DNA of 17,753 nt, from contig CACZOH010000239.1 of the NCBI GenBank assembly GCA_902782785.1, positions 1 through 17,753 of the forward strand, read 5' to 3'. Of the stretch, positions 1 through 7,258 are shown piece after piece (position 1 is the stretch's first letter; each line of letters opens with the position of its first letter). The DNA comes from an uncultured Ruminococcus sp. (lineage in GTDB: Bacteria > Bacillota > Clostridia > Oscillospirales > CAG-272). The position numbers and the translations under genes are program-made. The notes under the pieces are model-generated. The model made no database searches. It saw only the letters and a program-made list of their open reading frames with translations, and was not told where the DNA came from.

Positions 1-204
1 AAGATAGACGCAAAATTTTTAAAAGACGGAGAGCTTGAGATAAACACGGTCGTTTCCGCAGATAACGCCTCGTATATAAACCCGGAATACGTGATCAAAG
101 CGATATGCAAGTATCTTTCGCTCGATCTGTCTGACCCGAATACGTGTCTTTACACGGTTCTGCGGACAAACGTATATAACCGTAATAATGAAAGTTTTAA
201 ATAA
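1..204 (+). CDS. C-terminal fragment of an unidentified protein (5' end outside window)
   Basis: Frame 1 is open from the first base to a TAA at 202-204, giving 67 residues. Codon use resembles the downstream genes, so this is very likely the 3' end of a real gene. The fragment ends in a segment of the form NPEYVIKAICKYLSLDL...LRTNVYNRNN. That pattern loosely resembles the end of the DUF2344/TIGR03936 radical-SAM-associated proteins (a 'nxxPexvlxal...xxRtxxY' ending), but this is a weak impression from too little sequence. I cannot assign a function. The next gene starts 17 nt downstream on the same strand, so the two could be cotranscribed. No terminator lies between them. Confidence 0.7.
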   Translation, partial: KIDAKFLKDGELEINTVVSADNASYINPEYVIKAICKYLSLDLSDPNTCLYTVLRTNVYNRNNESFK

Positions 205-221
205 GAAAGGTCGGTTTTCGT

Positions 222-2195
222 ATGCAGAGTAAATGGATATGGTACAGAGGTGATTACGAGATTTATCACGGTCTTTTGCTTCACAGCAGAAGACGTGAAT
301 TTGACGTGAATATTCCGCCGTTCTGGTGTCAGCCGACGGTATATCCCACGGTCTCGTTTACCAAAACGTTTGAAGCAAAGACCGAAGGATACGTAAAAAT
401 AATCGCGTGCGGCGACGGATTCGTGCGCTTTGACGGAGATAAAAAATATCCGATGGGAAAGGACATATTCTTTTCAGAGGGTACGCACAGGATAGACGTG
501 ACGGTAAATAACCCGAACGGTCTTCCGTGTATCTACGCCGTTTCCGACACAGTTTACACGGACAGGTCGTGGATGGTCTCGGACAACACGAGCACAGCCA
601 TAAACGCAGGCGACAATCCCGCTTATACAGACCCGGCGTCGACGCCTGAAAATTTCCCGTTTTCATACCGCCGCATTATGCCTGTCAGCATCAAGTCTTC
701 GGGCGACGGCATGCTTTACGATTTCGGTTTTGAAACGTTTGCGGAGCTTATGATAGAAAACGCCGTGGAAAACGTTGCCATGACCGTATATTTCGGAGAG
801 TCCGCCGAGGAAGCGACGGATATGAAGGATACGTATCTTTACGAGCATATAGAGGGTATGATGAGCTACCGTTTATCCGCCCGCGCGTTCAGATATGTAT
901 ATATCCCCGACAAAACGGCGGCGAGTCTCAAGGTCTGCGCGTATTATGAATATATCCCGCTTGAGGATATCGGAAGCTTTGAGTGCGAGGATAAACTTAT
1001 AAACGACGTTTGGAAAACGTGCGCGTACACCTTCCACCTCTGCTCGCGCGAGTTCTTCCTTGACGGTATAAAGCGCGACAGATGGGTATGGTCGGGCGAC
1101 GCTTATCAAAGCTATATGATAAACGACTACCTTTTCCACAACAATGAAATCACGAGAAGAACGATAACCCTGCTTCTCGGAAAACCGCCGTATAAACAGC
1201 ATATAAACAGTATAAACGATTATTCGATGTATTTGATCTGCGGCGTTTACGATTATTATTTTTCAAGCGGAGACGCGGATTTCGTAAAATTCGTAATGCC
1301 GAGAGTCAAAGAGCTTTATGACTTTGCGATATCACGTCTTGACGAGCGCGGATACGTCGTACAGCGTCCCGGCGACTGGATATTCATTGACTGGGCGGAT
1401 ATAGATAAAGCCGGGGCAAGCGCCGGCGAACAGATGCTTCTGTATAAAGCCTCACGCGCTATGAGCAGGCTTTACGCCGTATGCGGCAAAAACGGATCAG
1501 AATACGAAGCTTACGCCGAAAATCTGAGGGAAAGAATAGACCGTGACTTCTGGCGCGCCGATCGCGGCGCTTACGTTGACAGCGCGGATTCGGGACTTGA
1601 GAAGGTCGGCCGTCATACGAACGTGCTCGCTCTGATGACCGGCACGGCTGACGAAGAAAAGAAAAAACTGATAATAGAAAACGTGCTCAAAAACGAGGAT
1701 ATACCGCATATAACGACGCCGTATTTCGGCTTTTATGAGCTTGACGCGCTTTGCGAATGCGGAGAGCTCGATTACGCAACGGAACAGATACGCTCCTACT
1801 GGGGCGGAATGCTGAAGCTCGGTGCTACCTCTATATGGGAGCAGTATCTGCCGCACGAAAAGGGAACGGAGCATTACGCGATGTACGGAATGAAATACGG
1901 CAGATCGCTCTGCCACGCGTGGGGCGCAGGTCCCGTATATCTGCTCGGAAGATACTATCTCGGAGTCAAAGCGACGTCTGCCGGAGCGGAAACGTTTGAG
2001 GTCAGACCGCATACGGGCGGACTTGATAAAATAATGGGCACTGTACCGTTGAACGGCGGATATGTCTACGTAGAATATGAAAACGGCAGACTTAAGGTCT
2101 ATACGGACAAAACCGGCGGAACGCTTATTTTAGGAAACAAAAAACTCGCCTTGAAAAAGGACGAGAATTTGATTGTGGAACCTGTTAATCCATAA
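222..2195 (+). CDS. GH78 alpha-L-rhamnosidase-like glycoside hydrolase
   Basis: The 657-residue protein probably removes terminal alpha-L-rhamnose from plant or microbial glycans. It has an N-terminal beta-rich part (about 1-250), an (alpha/alpha)6-type catalytic region (about 255-585) and a short beta C-terminal domain. The signature DGIKRDRWVWSGD spans residues 281-293 and matches the GH78 motif DCPQRDERxGWTGD. GATSIWEQY holds E540 at the position of the GH78 general-base glutamate. The usual general-acid glutamate is replaced by D286. There is no signal peptide, so the enzyme should be cytoplasmic and act on imported oligosaccharides. It is short for GH78, whose members are often 900 residues or more with extra domains. 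The start is supported by AAAGG at 206-210. Its 3' end overlaps the convergent ECF gene by 11 bp. Family assignment is confident; substrate is inferred. Confidence 0.85.
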   Translation: MQSKWIWYRGDYEIYHGLLLHSRRREFDVNIPPFWCQPTVYPTVSFTKTFEAKTEGYVKIIACGDGFVRFDGDKKYPMGKDIFFSEGTHRIDVTVNNPNGLPCIYAVSDTVYTDRSWMVSDNTSTAINAGDNPAYTDPASTPENFPFSYRRIMPVSIKSSGDGMLYDFGFETFAELMIENAVENVAMTVYFGESAEEATDMKDTYLYEHIEGMMSYRLSARAFRYVYIPDKTAASLKVCAYYEYIPLEDIGSFECEDKLINDVWKTCAYTFHLCSREFFLDGIKRDRWVWSGDAYQSYMINDYLFHNNEITRRTITLLLGKPPYKQHINSINDYSMYLICGVYDYYFSSGDADFVKFVMPRVKELYDFAISRLDERGYVVQRPGDWIFIDWADIDKAGASAGEQMLLYKASRAMSRLYAVCGKNGSEYEAYAENLRERIDRDFWRADRGAYVDSADSGLEKVGRHTNVLALMTGTADEEKKKLIIENVLKNEDIPHITTPYFGFYELDALCECGELDYATEQIRSYWGGMLKLGATSIWEQYLPHEKGTEHYAMYGMKYGRSLCHAWGAGPVYLLGRYYLGVKATSAGAETFEVRPHTGGLDKIMGTVPLNGGYVYVEYENGRLKVYTDKTGGTLILGNKKLALKKDENLIVEPVNP

Positions 2196-2796
2196 TACCA
2201 TTTTTTTTGAGCATCGGATAAAGCGGACGTACGATAGCCGGCGTCAGCACAACAGCGACTGACAGTTCAATCGCTCCGTTTACGCTGATTACGATACCCA
2301 TAACGGTCTTGACGATCTCAAAAGCGTCCTTGAATTCCTTAATCATGCCGCCGAAAACATAAATCGCGGATATAACGAGGATTGTATTTGTAAGCGTACC
2401 GGCTATCGCCGCGCCGATACAGCCGCCTATAACGCCGAGCTTTGTTTTATAAAGAGCCTTAAATACGAGAGCCGCAGCGAGACCTACGAAAAGGCGCGGG
2501 AGAACGGAAATGAGCGGGTTTATGAAAAGTATGTTTTCAGCTGAACCGCTCGTTGCCGCGCGTATAACGCACATTATACCCCACATTGCGCCGAGCGCAA
2601 TACTGTATTTCCATCCAAGCATTACAGAACCGATTATAACTATAACGTGTAAAGTCGTTATCGCTATAAGACCGGTGGAAATATAACCGGTGTATGGTAC
2701 GAACGTCATAACTACTATTATTGCGAAAAATATACCGCATAATGCCAGCTTACGCAGCTTGTTTTTATCAAAAGCTTTATTTTTTAAAGTGCTCAT
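2185..2796 (-). CDS. ECF transporter S component, putative niacin/vitamin uptake
   Basis: An integral membrane protein of 203 residues with about five to six hydrophobic helices and a basic N-terminal tail before the first helix (KNKLRKLALCGIFFAIIVVM). It resembles substrate-binding S subunits of energy-coupling-factor vitamin transporters (RibU/PanT-like ECF_trnsprt family). These work with a shared EcfA/EcfA'/EcfT module, which is not in this window. I chose the ATG at 2794-2796 over the longer frame from 2856 because GAGG (complement of 2803-2806) sits 6 nt upstream and the conserved region starts right after it. The longer frame would also run over this gene's own promoter. It is divergent from pncA-pncB, so nicotinate or nicotinamide is the most likely ligand, by context only. 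Riboflavin or pantothenate cannot be excluded. Confidence 0.8.
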   Translation of the reverse strand: MSTLKNKAFDKNKLRKLALCGIFFAIIVVMTFVPYTGYISTGLIAITTLHVIVIIGSVMLGWKYSIALGAMWGIMCVIRAATSGSAENILFINPLISVLPRLFVGLAAALVFKALYKTKLGVIGGCIGAAIAGTLTNTILVISAIYVFGGMIKEFKDAFEIVKTVMGIVISVNGAIELSVAVVLTPAIVRPLYPMLKKNGIMD

Positions 2797-2827
2797 ATTT
2801 AACCTCACATTAACCAATGTAAAAAAT

Positions 2828-2856
2828 ATTATATCAAAACGTGCGTATTTTGTCAA
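2828..2856 (-). promoter_or_regulatory. Sigma-A type promoter for the ECF S component
   Basis: On the minus strand, TTGACA (complement of 2851-2856) and TATAAT (complement of 2828-2833) are separated by exactly 17 nt. Both hexamers match the consensus perfectly. The -10 lies about 30 nt upstream of the chosen ATG, giving a leader of roughly 25 nt. This also argues against a start at 2856. Confidence 0.85.
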
Positions 2857-2862
2857 TATTGA
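2853..2862. promoter_or_regulatory. Candidate operator: 10-bp perfect palindrome between divergent promoters
   Basis: TCAATATTGA is a perfect 10-bp palindrome. It overlaps the -35 hexamer of the ECF promoter and lies just upstream of the pncA -35 hexamer. A repressor bound here could control uptake and salvage together. A niacin-sensing regulator such as NiaR is a natural candidate, but I cannot match the motif to a known consensus from memory. It could be a chance AT-rich palindrome. Confidence 0.35.
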
Positions 2863-2865
2863 TTG

Positions 2866-2894
2866 TTTACAAATTTCAAAATAAGCGGTATAAT
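2866..2894 (+). promoter_or_regulatory. Sigma-A type promoter for pncA-pncB-dat
   Basis: TTTACA at 2866-2871 and a perfect TATAAT at 2889-2894 are spaced by 17 nt. The -10 is 33 nt before the pncA ATG, so the leader is short and leaves no room for a riboswitch. Confidence 0.8.
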
Positions 2895-2927
2895 AATTAT
2901 GTTTAACTTTACGGAAAGAAAAAGCGT

Positions 2928-3461
2928 ATGAAATTACTTGTAGTTGTAGATTATCAAAACGATTTTGTGGACGGCTCGCTCGGTTTTCCGGGCGCCGAAA
3001 AGCTCGAGACTCCTATCATGGAGAAGATACAGCAATATATAATCGACGGCGGTGAGGTCGTCTTTACTCTTGATACGCACGCGTCGAATTATCTTGATAC
3101 GGAGGAGGGGAAAAACCTTCCGGTACCGCACTGTATAAAAGGCAGCGACGGACATAAGCTGCACGGCAACGTCGCGCGCGTATCAAAATTCGCCTCCGCG
3201 ATATTTGAAAAAGGAACGTTCGGCTGCGAAGCCTTGTTTGAATACATACTTGACGGAAAGTATGAGGAAATAGAGCTGTGCGGTCTTGTTTCCAATATAT
3301 GCGTTATTTCAAACGCCGTTATTGCAAAGACGGCGGCTCCGTACGCGCATATAATAGTCGACGCAAGATGTACAGCATGCGCCGATAAGGATATGAACGA
3401 AAAAGCGCTTGATATGCTTGAAGCGCTTCACGTAGAAGTGCTCAACAGGGAAAGGGTATGA
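2928..3461 (+). CDS. pncA: Nicotinamidase (isochorismatase-family cysteine hydrolase)
   Basis: Hydrolyses nicotinamide to nicotinate and ammonia, the first step of the Preiss-Handler NAD salvage route, in the cytoplasm. The catalytic triad is visible: D8 in VVVDYQNDF, K95 in FEKGTFG and C125 in LVSNICVIS. D49, H51 (LDTHAS) and H68 (VPHC) fit the metal site known from PncA. At 177 residues the length is normal for the family. The start has a purine-rich upstream stretch (GGAAAGAAAAAG) but no perfect Shine-Dalgarno. Its stop TGA overlaps the ATG at 3458 (ATGA), and the next gene encodes the enzyme that consumes its product, which supports nicotinamidase over other isochorismatase-like activities. 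Confidence 0.93.
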   Translation: MKLLVVVDYQNDFVDGSLGFPGAEKLETPIMEKIQQYIIDGGEVVFTLDTHASNYLDTEEGKNLPVPHCIKGSDGHKLHGNVARVSKFASAIFEKGTFGCEALFEYILDGKYEEIELCGLVSNICVISNAVIAKTAAPYAHIIVDARCTACADKDMNEKALDMLEALHVEVLNRERV

Positions 3462-3463
3462 AT

Positions 3464-4924
3464 ATGACAGAGAAAAATTATACTTTGCTATGTGATTTTT
3501 ACGAGCTGACGATGGGCAACGGCTATCTGCTCAACGGCAAAAAGGACAAGATTTGTTATTTTGACGTGTTTTTCCGCCGCGTCCCGGATAACGGAGGATA
3601 CGCCATCGCCGCGGGACTTGAGCAGGTTATAGAATACATTAAAAATCTGCACTTTGACAAGGACGATATAGAGTTTCTGCGCACAAAAAAACTGTTTTCC
3701 GAAGATTTCTTATCATATCTTTCGGATTTCAGATTTACGGGCGATATCTGGGCAATACCCGAGGGTACGCCTATTTTCCCGCACGAGCCGATACTTACCG
3801 TACGCGCCAAGGCTCCCGAGGCGCAGCTCGTTGAAACGTTTATACTCCTTTCCGTCAATCATCAGTCGCTTATTGCGACAAAATCGAGCCGCATCGTGCG
3901 CGCGGCAAAAGGCCGTCCCGTTTCCGAATTCGGATCCCGCCGTGCTCAGGGCGCTGACGGAGCGATACTCGGTGCGAGAGCCGCGTATATAGCTGGCGCG
4001 GCGGGAACCGCGTGCGCAATATCGGATATGATTTACGGCGTACCCGCGGGCGGTACCATGGCACATTCATGGATACAGATGTTCGATTCGGAATACGAGG
4101 CGTTCGACACATACTGTAAAACTTACCCTCAGGCGGCGACGCTGCTCGTAGATACGTATAACGTTTTGAAGGAAGGCGTGCCGAACGCGATAAAAGCGTT
4201 TGACAACAATTTCGGAAAAGACAGACGAGACGTCAATCTCGGTATCAGAATCGACTCGGGCGACATAGCGTATCTTTCACGCCGCGCCCGTGAAATGCTC
4301 GATCATGCGGGTTATCCGCACTGCAAGATAATTGCCTCAAACAGCCTTGATGAATTCACGATACGCGATCTGTTGAATCAGGGCGCGTGCATCGACGCTT
4401 TCGGAGTCGGTGAAAGACTTATAACCAGTGAAAGCGAGCCGATCTTCGGCGGCGTATACAAGCTTGCCGCGATAGAAGACGAACGCGGAAAAATAACGCC
4501 GAAGATAAAGATAAGCGAAAACACTTCAAAAATAACAAATCCTCATTTCAAGACCGTTTACCGTTTGTTTGACAGAAAAACGGGCAAGGCGCTGGCGGAT
4601 CAGATATGCCTGTACGACGAGGAAATAGACGACACGAAGCCGCTTGAAATATTTGACCCGGATTATACTTGGAAGCGCAAGACGCTGAGCGATTTCAAAG
4701 CGGTCAAGCTTATGAAACAGATTTTCAAGGACGGTGAGCTTGTATATAAAACGCCGTCCATAAAAGAGATACGCGATTACTGTGCAGAACAGATGGAAAC
4801 GCTCTGGGATGAGGTAACGAGATTCGAAAATCCTCACGATTATTACGTTGACCTTTCCGAAAAGCTTTGGAACATCAAAAAGGATCTGCTTGACAATCAC
4901 GGAAAACAGGGAGGCAATAAATAA
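3464..4924 (+). CDS. pncB: Nicotinate phosphoribosyltransferase
   Basis: Converts nicotinate and PRPP to nicotinate mononucleotide, with ATP hydrolysis driving the reaction in this family. The N-terminal DFYELTMGNGYL, the FDVFFRRVPDNGGYAIAAGL segment, SEFGSRRAQG, GTMAHSWIQMF and GIRIDSGDIAYLS are all typical of NAPRTase. The histidine of GTMAHS (codon 4064-4066) aligns with the phosphorylated histidine of the family. Two ATGs are possible, at 3458 and 3464. I prefer 3464 (486 residues) because AAAGGG at 3451-3456 is 7 nt away from it but only 1 nt from 3458. It lies directly behind pncA and ends at the base before the dat start codon. Confidence 0.95.
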   Translation: MTEKNYTLLCDFYELTMGNGYLLNGKKDKICYFDVFFRRVPDNGGYAIAAGLEQVIEYIKNLHFDKDDIEFLRTKKLFSEDFLSYLSDFRFTGDIWAIPEGTPIFPHEPILTVRAKAPEAQLVETFILLSVNHQSLIATKSSRIVRAAKGRPVSEFGSRRAQGADGAILGARAAYIAGAAGTACAISDMIYGVPAGGTMAHSWIQMFDSEYEAFDTYCKTYPQAATLLVDTYNVLKEGVPNAIKAFDNNFGKDRRDVNLGIRIDSGDIAYLSRRAREMLDHAGYPHCKIIASNSLDEFTIRDLLNQGACIDAFGVGERLITSESEPIFGGVYKLAAIEDERGKITPKIKISENTSKITNPHFKTVYRLFDRKTGKALADQICLYDEEIDDTKPLEIFDPDYTWKRKTLSDFKAVKLMKQIFKDGELVYKTPSIKEIRDYCAEQMETLWDEVTRFENPHDYYVDLSEKLWNIKKDLLDNHGKQGGNK

Positions 4925-5761
4925 ATGAACTACGGGTATTATAACGGCGAATACGCTCCGCTTGACGAGCTTAAGGCGCCTGTACTTGACAGAGCTTTTT
5001 ACTTCGGAGACGGAGTTTACGACGTGACTACCTACGTTAACGGCAGATATTTTGCTATGGACAGCCATTACGAACGCTTTACGAACAGCTGCCGCCTGAT
5101 AAACATAGAGCCGCTTTGGTCTAAGGAAGAATTAACGGCAATATTTGATAAACTTGTAGCGCTTACAAAACCCGACGGCGACGCGCTGATATACTTTCAG
5201 GCGTCGCGCGGAACGGCGCTCCGCGATCATAAATATAATGACGGTATAAAGCCCAACCTGTTCGCATATGCCAAACCGATCGCTCGTGTAGATATGTCGG
5301 GCAAGGTAAAGATGATTACGGAGCCGGATATAAGATTTGAGATCTGCAATATCAAAACGCTTGACTTACTGCCTAACGTCATGGCGGCGCAGAAGGCGTC
5401 AAAAGCCGGCTGTTACGAAGCGGCGCTTCACAGAAACGGCACCGTCACGGAGGGCTCGCATTCTTCCGTTATGATAATATCGGACGGAAAAGTCCTAATC
5501 CCGCCGCTTACGAAATACATACTTCCGTCCGTCACACGCAAATACGTGCTTAAAATCTGTGAAGAACTGAATTTACCGCACGAGTTGCGTACGTTTACGG
5601 TAGATGAAATGAAAAACGCTGATGAGGTCATAGTCGGCTCCGCATCCGCCATGTTCCGCCGCGTGTCCGAGATAGACGGCAAACCGGTCGGCGGCAAAGC
5701 CGAAGCGCTGTTCAACACGCTTGCCGCGGCGTATAATCATAAGTATGAAAACGAAGTCTGA
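4925..5761 (+). CDS. dat: D-amino-acid transaminase (class IV PLP aminotransferase)
   Basis: A 278-residue fold-type IV PLP enzyme that probably interconverts D-alanine and D-glutamate with their 2-oxo acids, supplying D-amino acids for peptidoglycan. It resembles the Bacillus D-amino-acid transaminase over its whole length: DRAFYFGDGVYDV, YFQASRGTALRDH, IKTLDLLPNVMAAQKA and GTVTEGSHSSV. K144 is the PLP lysine and E176 the residue expected to contact the pyridine nitrogen. Y32, R100 and H102 match the Y31/R98/H100 carboxylate trap of D-specific enzymes, which argues against a branched-chain or aminodeoxychorismate role. The start follows the pncB stop with no gap, and GGAGG lies inside the end of pncB. 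Its place in an NAD-salvage operon is unusual. A terminator hairpin follows. Confidence 0.88.
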   Translation: MNYGYYNGEYAPLDELKAPVLDRAFYFGDGVYDVTTYVNGRYFAMDSHYERFTNSCRLINIEPLWSKEELTAIFDKLVALTKPDGDALIYFQASRGTALRDHKYNDGIKPNLFAYAKPIARVDMSGKVKMITEPDIRFEICNIKTLDLLPNVMAAQKASKAGCYEAALHRNGTVTEGSHSSVMIISDGKVLIPPLTKYILPSVTRKYVLKICEELNLPHELRTFTVDEMKNADEVIVGSASAMFRRVSEIDGKPVGGKAEALFNTLAAAYNHKYENEV

Positions 5762-5785
5762 GAAAACCCCAGACGGAAATCAAAT

Positions 5786-5820
5786 AAAAAAATGAGCCCG
5801 GCGTAATTCAGCGTCGGGCT
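5786..5820 (-). terminator. Intrinsic terminator for the glycosidase operon, possibly bidirectional
   Basis: A 9-bp stem (AGCCCGGCG at 5795-5803 with CGTCGGGCT at 5812-5820, one G-T wobble) encloses an 8-nt loop. Read on the minus strand it is followed by a run of seven Ts (complement of the A-run at 5786-5792), so it should end the operon 10.5-5.8 kb. On the plus strand only a weak T-rich tail follows, but it may also stop transcription from dat. Confidence 0.85.
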
Positions 5821-5827
5821 TGTGTGA

Positions 5828-7258
5828 TTATTTTAAATCGTCAACTACGGTGATCTTAACTGCGTCCGCGGTCTTCAGCGCCTTGTTGTATTTCGTTATG
5901 AATGACGCGGGACTTTTTCTTTTGAACATTTCGCTCAGTTTTACAGTCTGAGTCGGAGCGTTTTCTTTGATCTCGATAACCTCCGGCGGATCGTCGCAGA
6001 GCCACGTTGAGATTATCTCTTTCCACTCGTCCTCATACTGATAATAATAATCGTCTATCTCCCAGTTGGCGATGGAAAGATACGCCGCGCCGCGCTTAAA
6101 TGAAATAAGCCCCTGATTCAGATACGCATCTTCAGACGCGGCGTACTGTCTCGGTCCGTCTATTTCCTGGGCAATAACGACGTGGTCGGGCAGGGAGGAG
6201 CGAACGTAATCCATAGAGAAGTTATGATCGTACAGAGGCGCGTCGTCAAGCCATATGATATCCGCGTTTTCACACAGATCGGCAAAACGGTACGTACAGC
6301 GCAGATACGTCGCTTCGTCGAAAACAGATCCGAGCTGTATGGTCATTTTGGTTTCCGGCGCCGCTTCCTTCTGAGCCGCGGCTAATCTGTCTATAAAGCT
6401 CTTAAGCATATCGTGTCTGAAATTATACCAGAGTTTACCGAGAGCGTCGACTGAATTGCAGGCGGGCGCTTCCACGTCGTCAAACGTCGCGTAATTTTTA
6501 CCCGTCGCTTCGTTCAGCTTATCGATGCTTTCGTATTTTTGTGATAAGCCCGATCTGAATCTGCTGACGGCGACGTCCGAATAATCGTACTGCGAAGCGC
6601 ACCAGTATTCCGTCTCGCAGTACGGAGTGAAAGCGGGAAGATAAAACAGTATCTTATCTTTATATTTTTCGTTGAAATGTGACACCGCGTCTTTATAAAA
6701 CGCAACTGCTTTTTCCGTCGCAGTATCGGATGCAAACGACAGTGTCGCACGGTTGTAATAAACGTCGCCTACGCAAAGATTACCGTTCATATCGCGCTGA
6801 ATCTCGTCGTCTGACAGCATTTTATCGCCGTATCTTCGCGCAAAGTCTATTGAAACTGCGACGGGCAGACCCTTTACGTTTATAACGTAATCGAGCATTT
6901 CATCAAATGCGGAATAATCGATGCTGCCGTTTTCATCCTGCATCAGATGCCAAGGCATATGCACCTTTATCGCGTTGAAGCCCGTTTTTGCGGCGGCGTC
7001 AACTATTGATCTGAATTTAGCCTTATCACGCACTTTGAAATTCCAGATCCTGAATATAAAGTATCTTTTCATTTCCGTATTTTCCTTTACCGGCTCGTCA
7101 GTATCAGCCTCTGTTTCCGTATTTGTACCGGTCTGTATTACCGTGTCGCTGATCTGCTGTTCATTCGTATCCGTCACGTTTATTTCGGGGCCCGAACAGC
7201 CGGAAAGAAACGCGGTAAATATACATAGAAGCAATATCAAAGAGATGGTTTTTTTCAT
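5828..7258 (-). CDS. Lipoprotein with a GH42-like (clan GH-A) glycoside hydrolase domain
   Basis: A 476-residue exported lipoprotein. Its signal peptide MKKTISLILLLCIFTAFLSG ends in the lipobox LSGC with C21 as the lipidated residue. A Thr/Glu-rich linker (about 25-62) precedes a TIM-barrel-like domain. NAIKVHMPWH (95-104) resembles the early barrel strand of GH42/GH35-type enzymes. E215 or E217 in PYCETEYW is a plausible acid/base and E365 in VIAQEIDG a plausible nucleophile. It is probably a surface-bound glycosidase, but the family match is by motif only and the substrate is unknown. The ATG at 7256-7258 overlaps the TGA of the GH36 gene (ATGA), so translation is likely coupled. It is last in the operon and followed by a terminator. 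Confidence 0.7.
   Translation of the reverse strand: MKKTISLILLLCIFTAFLSGCSGPEINVTDTNEQQISDTVIQTGTNTETEADTDEPVKENTEMKRYFIFRIWNFKVRDKAKFRSIVDAAAKTGFNAIKVHMPWHLMQDENGSIDYSAFDEMLDYVINVKGLPVAVSIDFARRYGDKMLSDDEIQRDMNGNLCVGDVYYNRATLSFASDTATEKAVAFYKDAVSHFNEKYKDKILFYLPAFTPYCETEYWCASQYDYSDVAVSRFRSGLSQKYESIDKLNEATGKNYATFDDVEAPACNSVDALGKLWYNFRHDMLKSFIDRLAAAQKEAAPETKMTIQLGSVFDEATYLRCTYRFADLCENADIIWLDDAPLYDHNFSMDYVRSSLPDHVVIAQEIDGPRQYAASEDAYLNQGLISFKRGAAYLSIANWEIDDYYYQYEDEWKEIISTWLCDDPPEVIEIKENAPTQTVKLSEMFKRKSPASFITKYNKALKTADAVKITVVDDLK

Noticed and set aside
1497..2012. 171-residue - strand open frame
   Set aside because: Antisense to the catalytic region of the GH78-like gene, with an Arg-rich low-quality translation.
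2797..2856. N-terminal extension of the ECF gene from an upstream ATG
   Set aside because: It would cover the gene's own -10 and -35. The ATG at 2796 has GAGG at ideal spacing.
2895..2927. Riboswitch in the pncA leader
   Set aside because: The leader after the promoter is only about 30 nt and shows no structured motif.
4526..5068. 180-residue - strand open frame across the pncB/dat junction
   Set aside because: Antisense to two well supported enzymes, and no promoter or ribosome binding site is seen.
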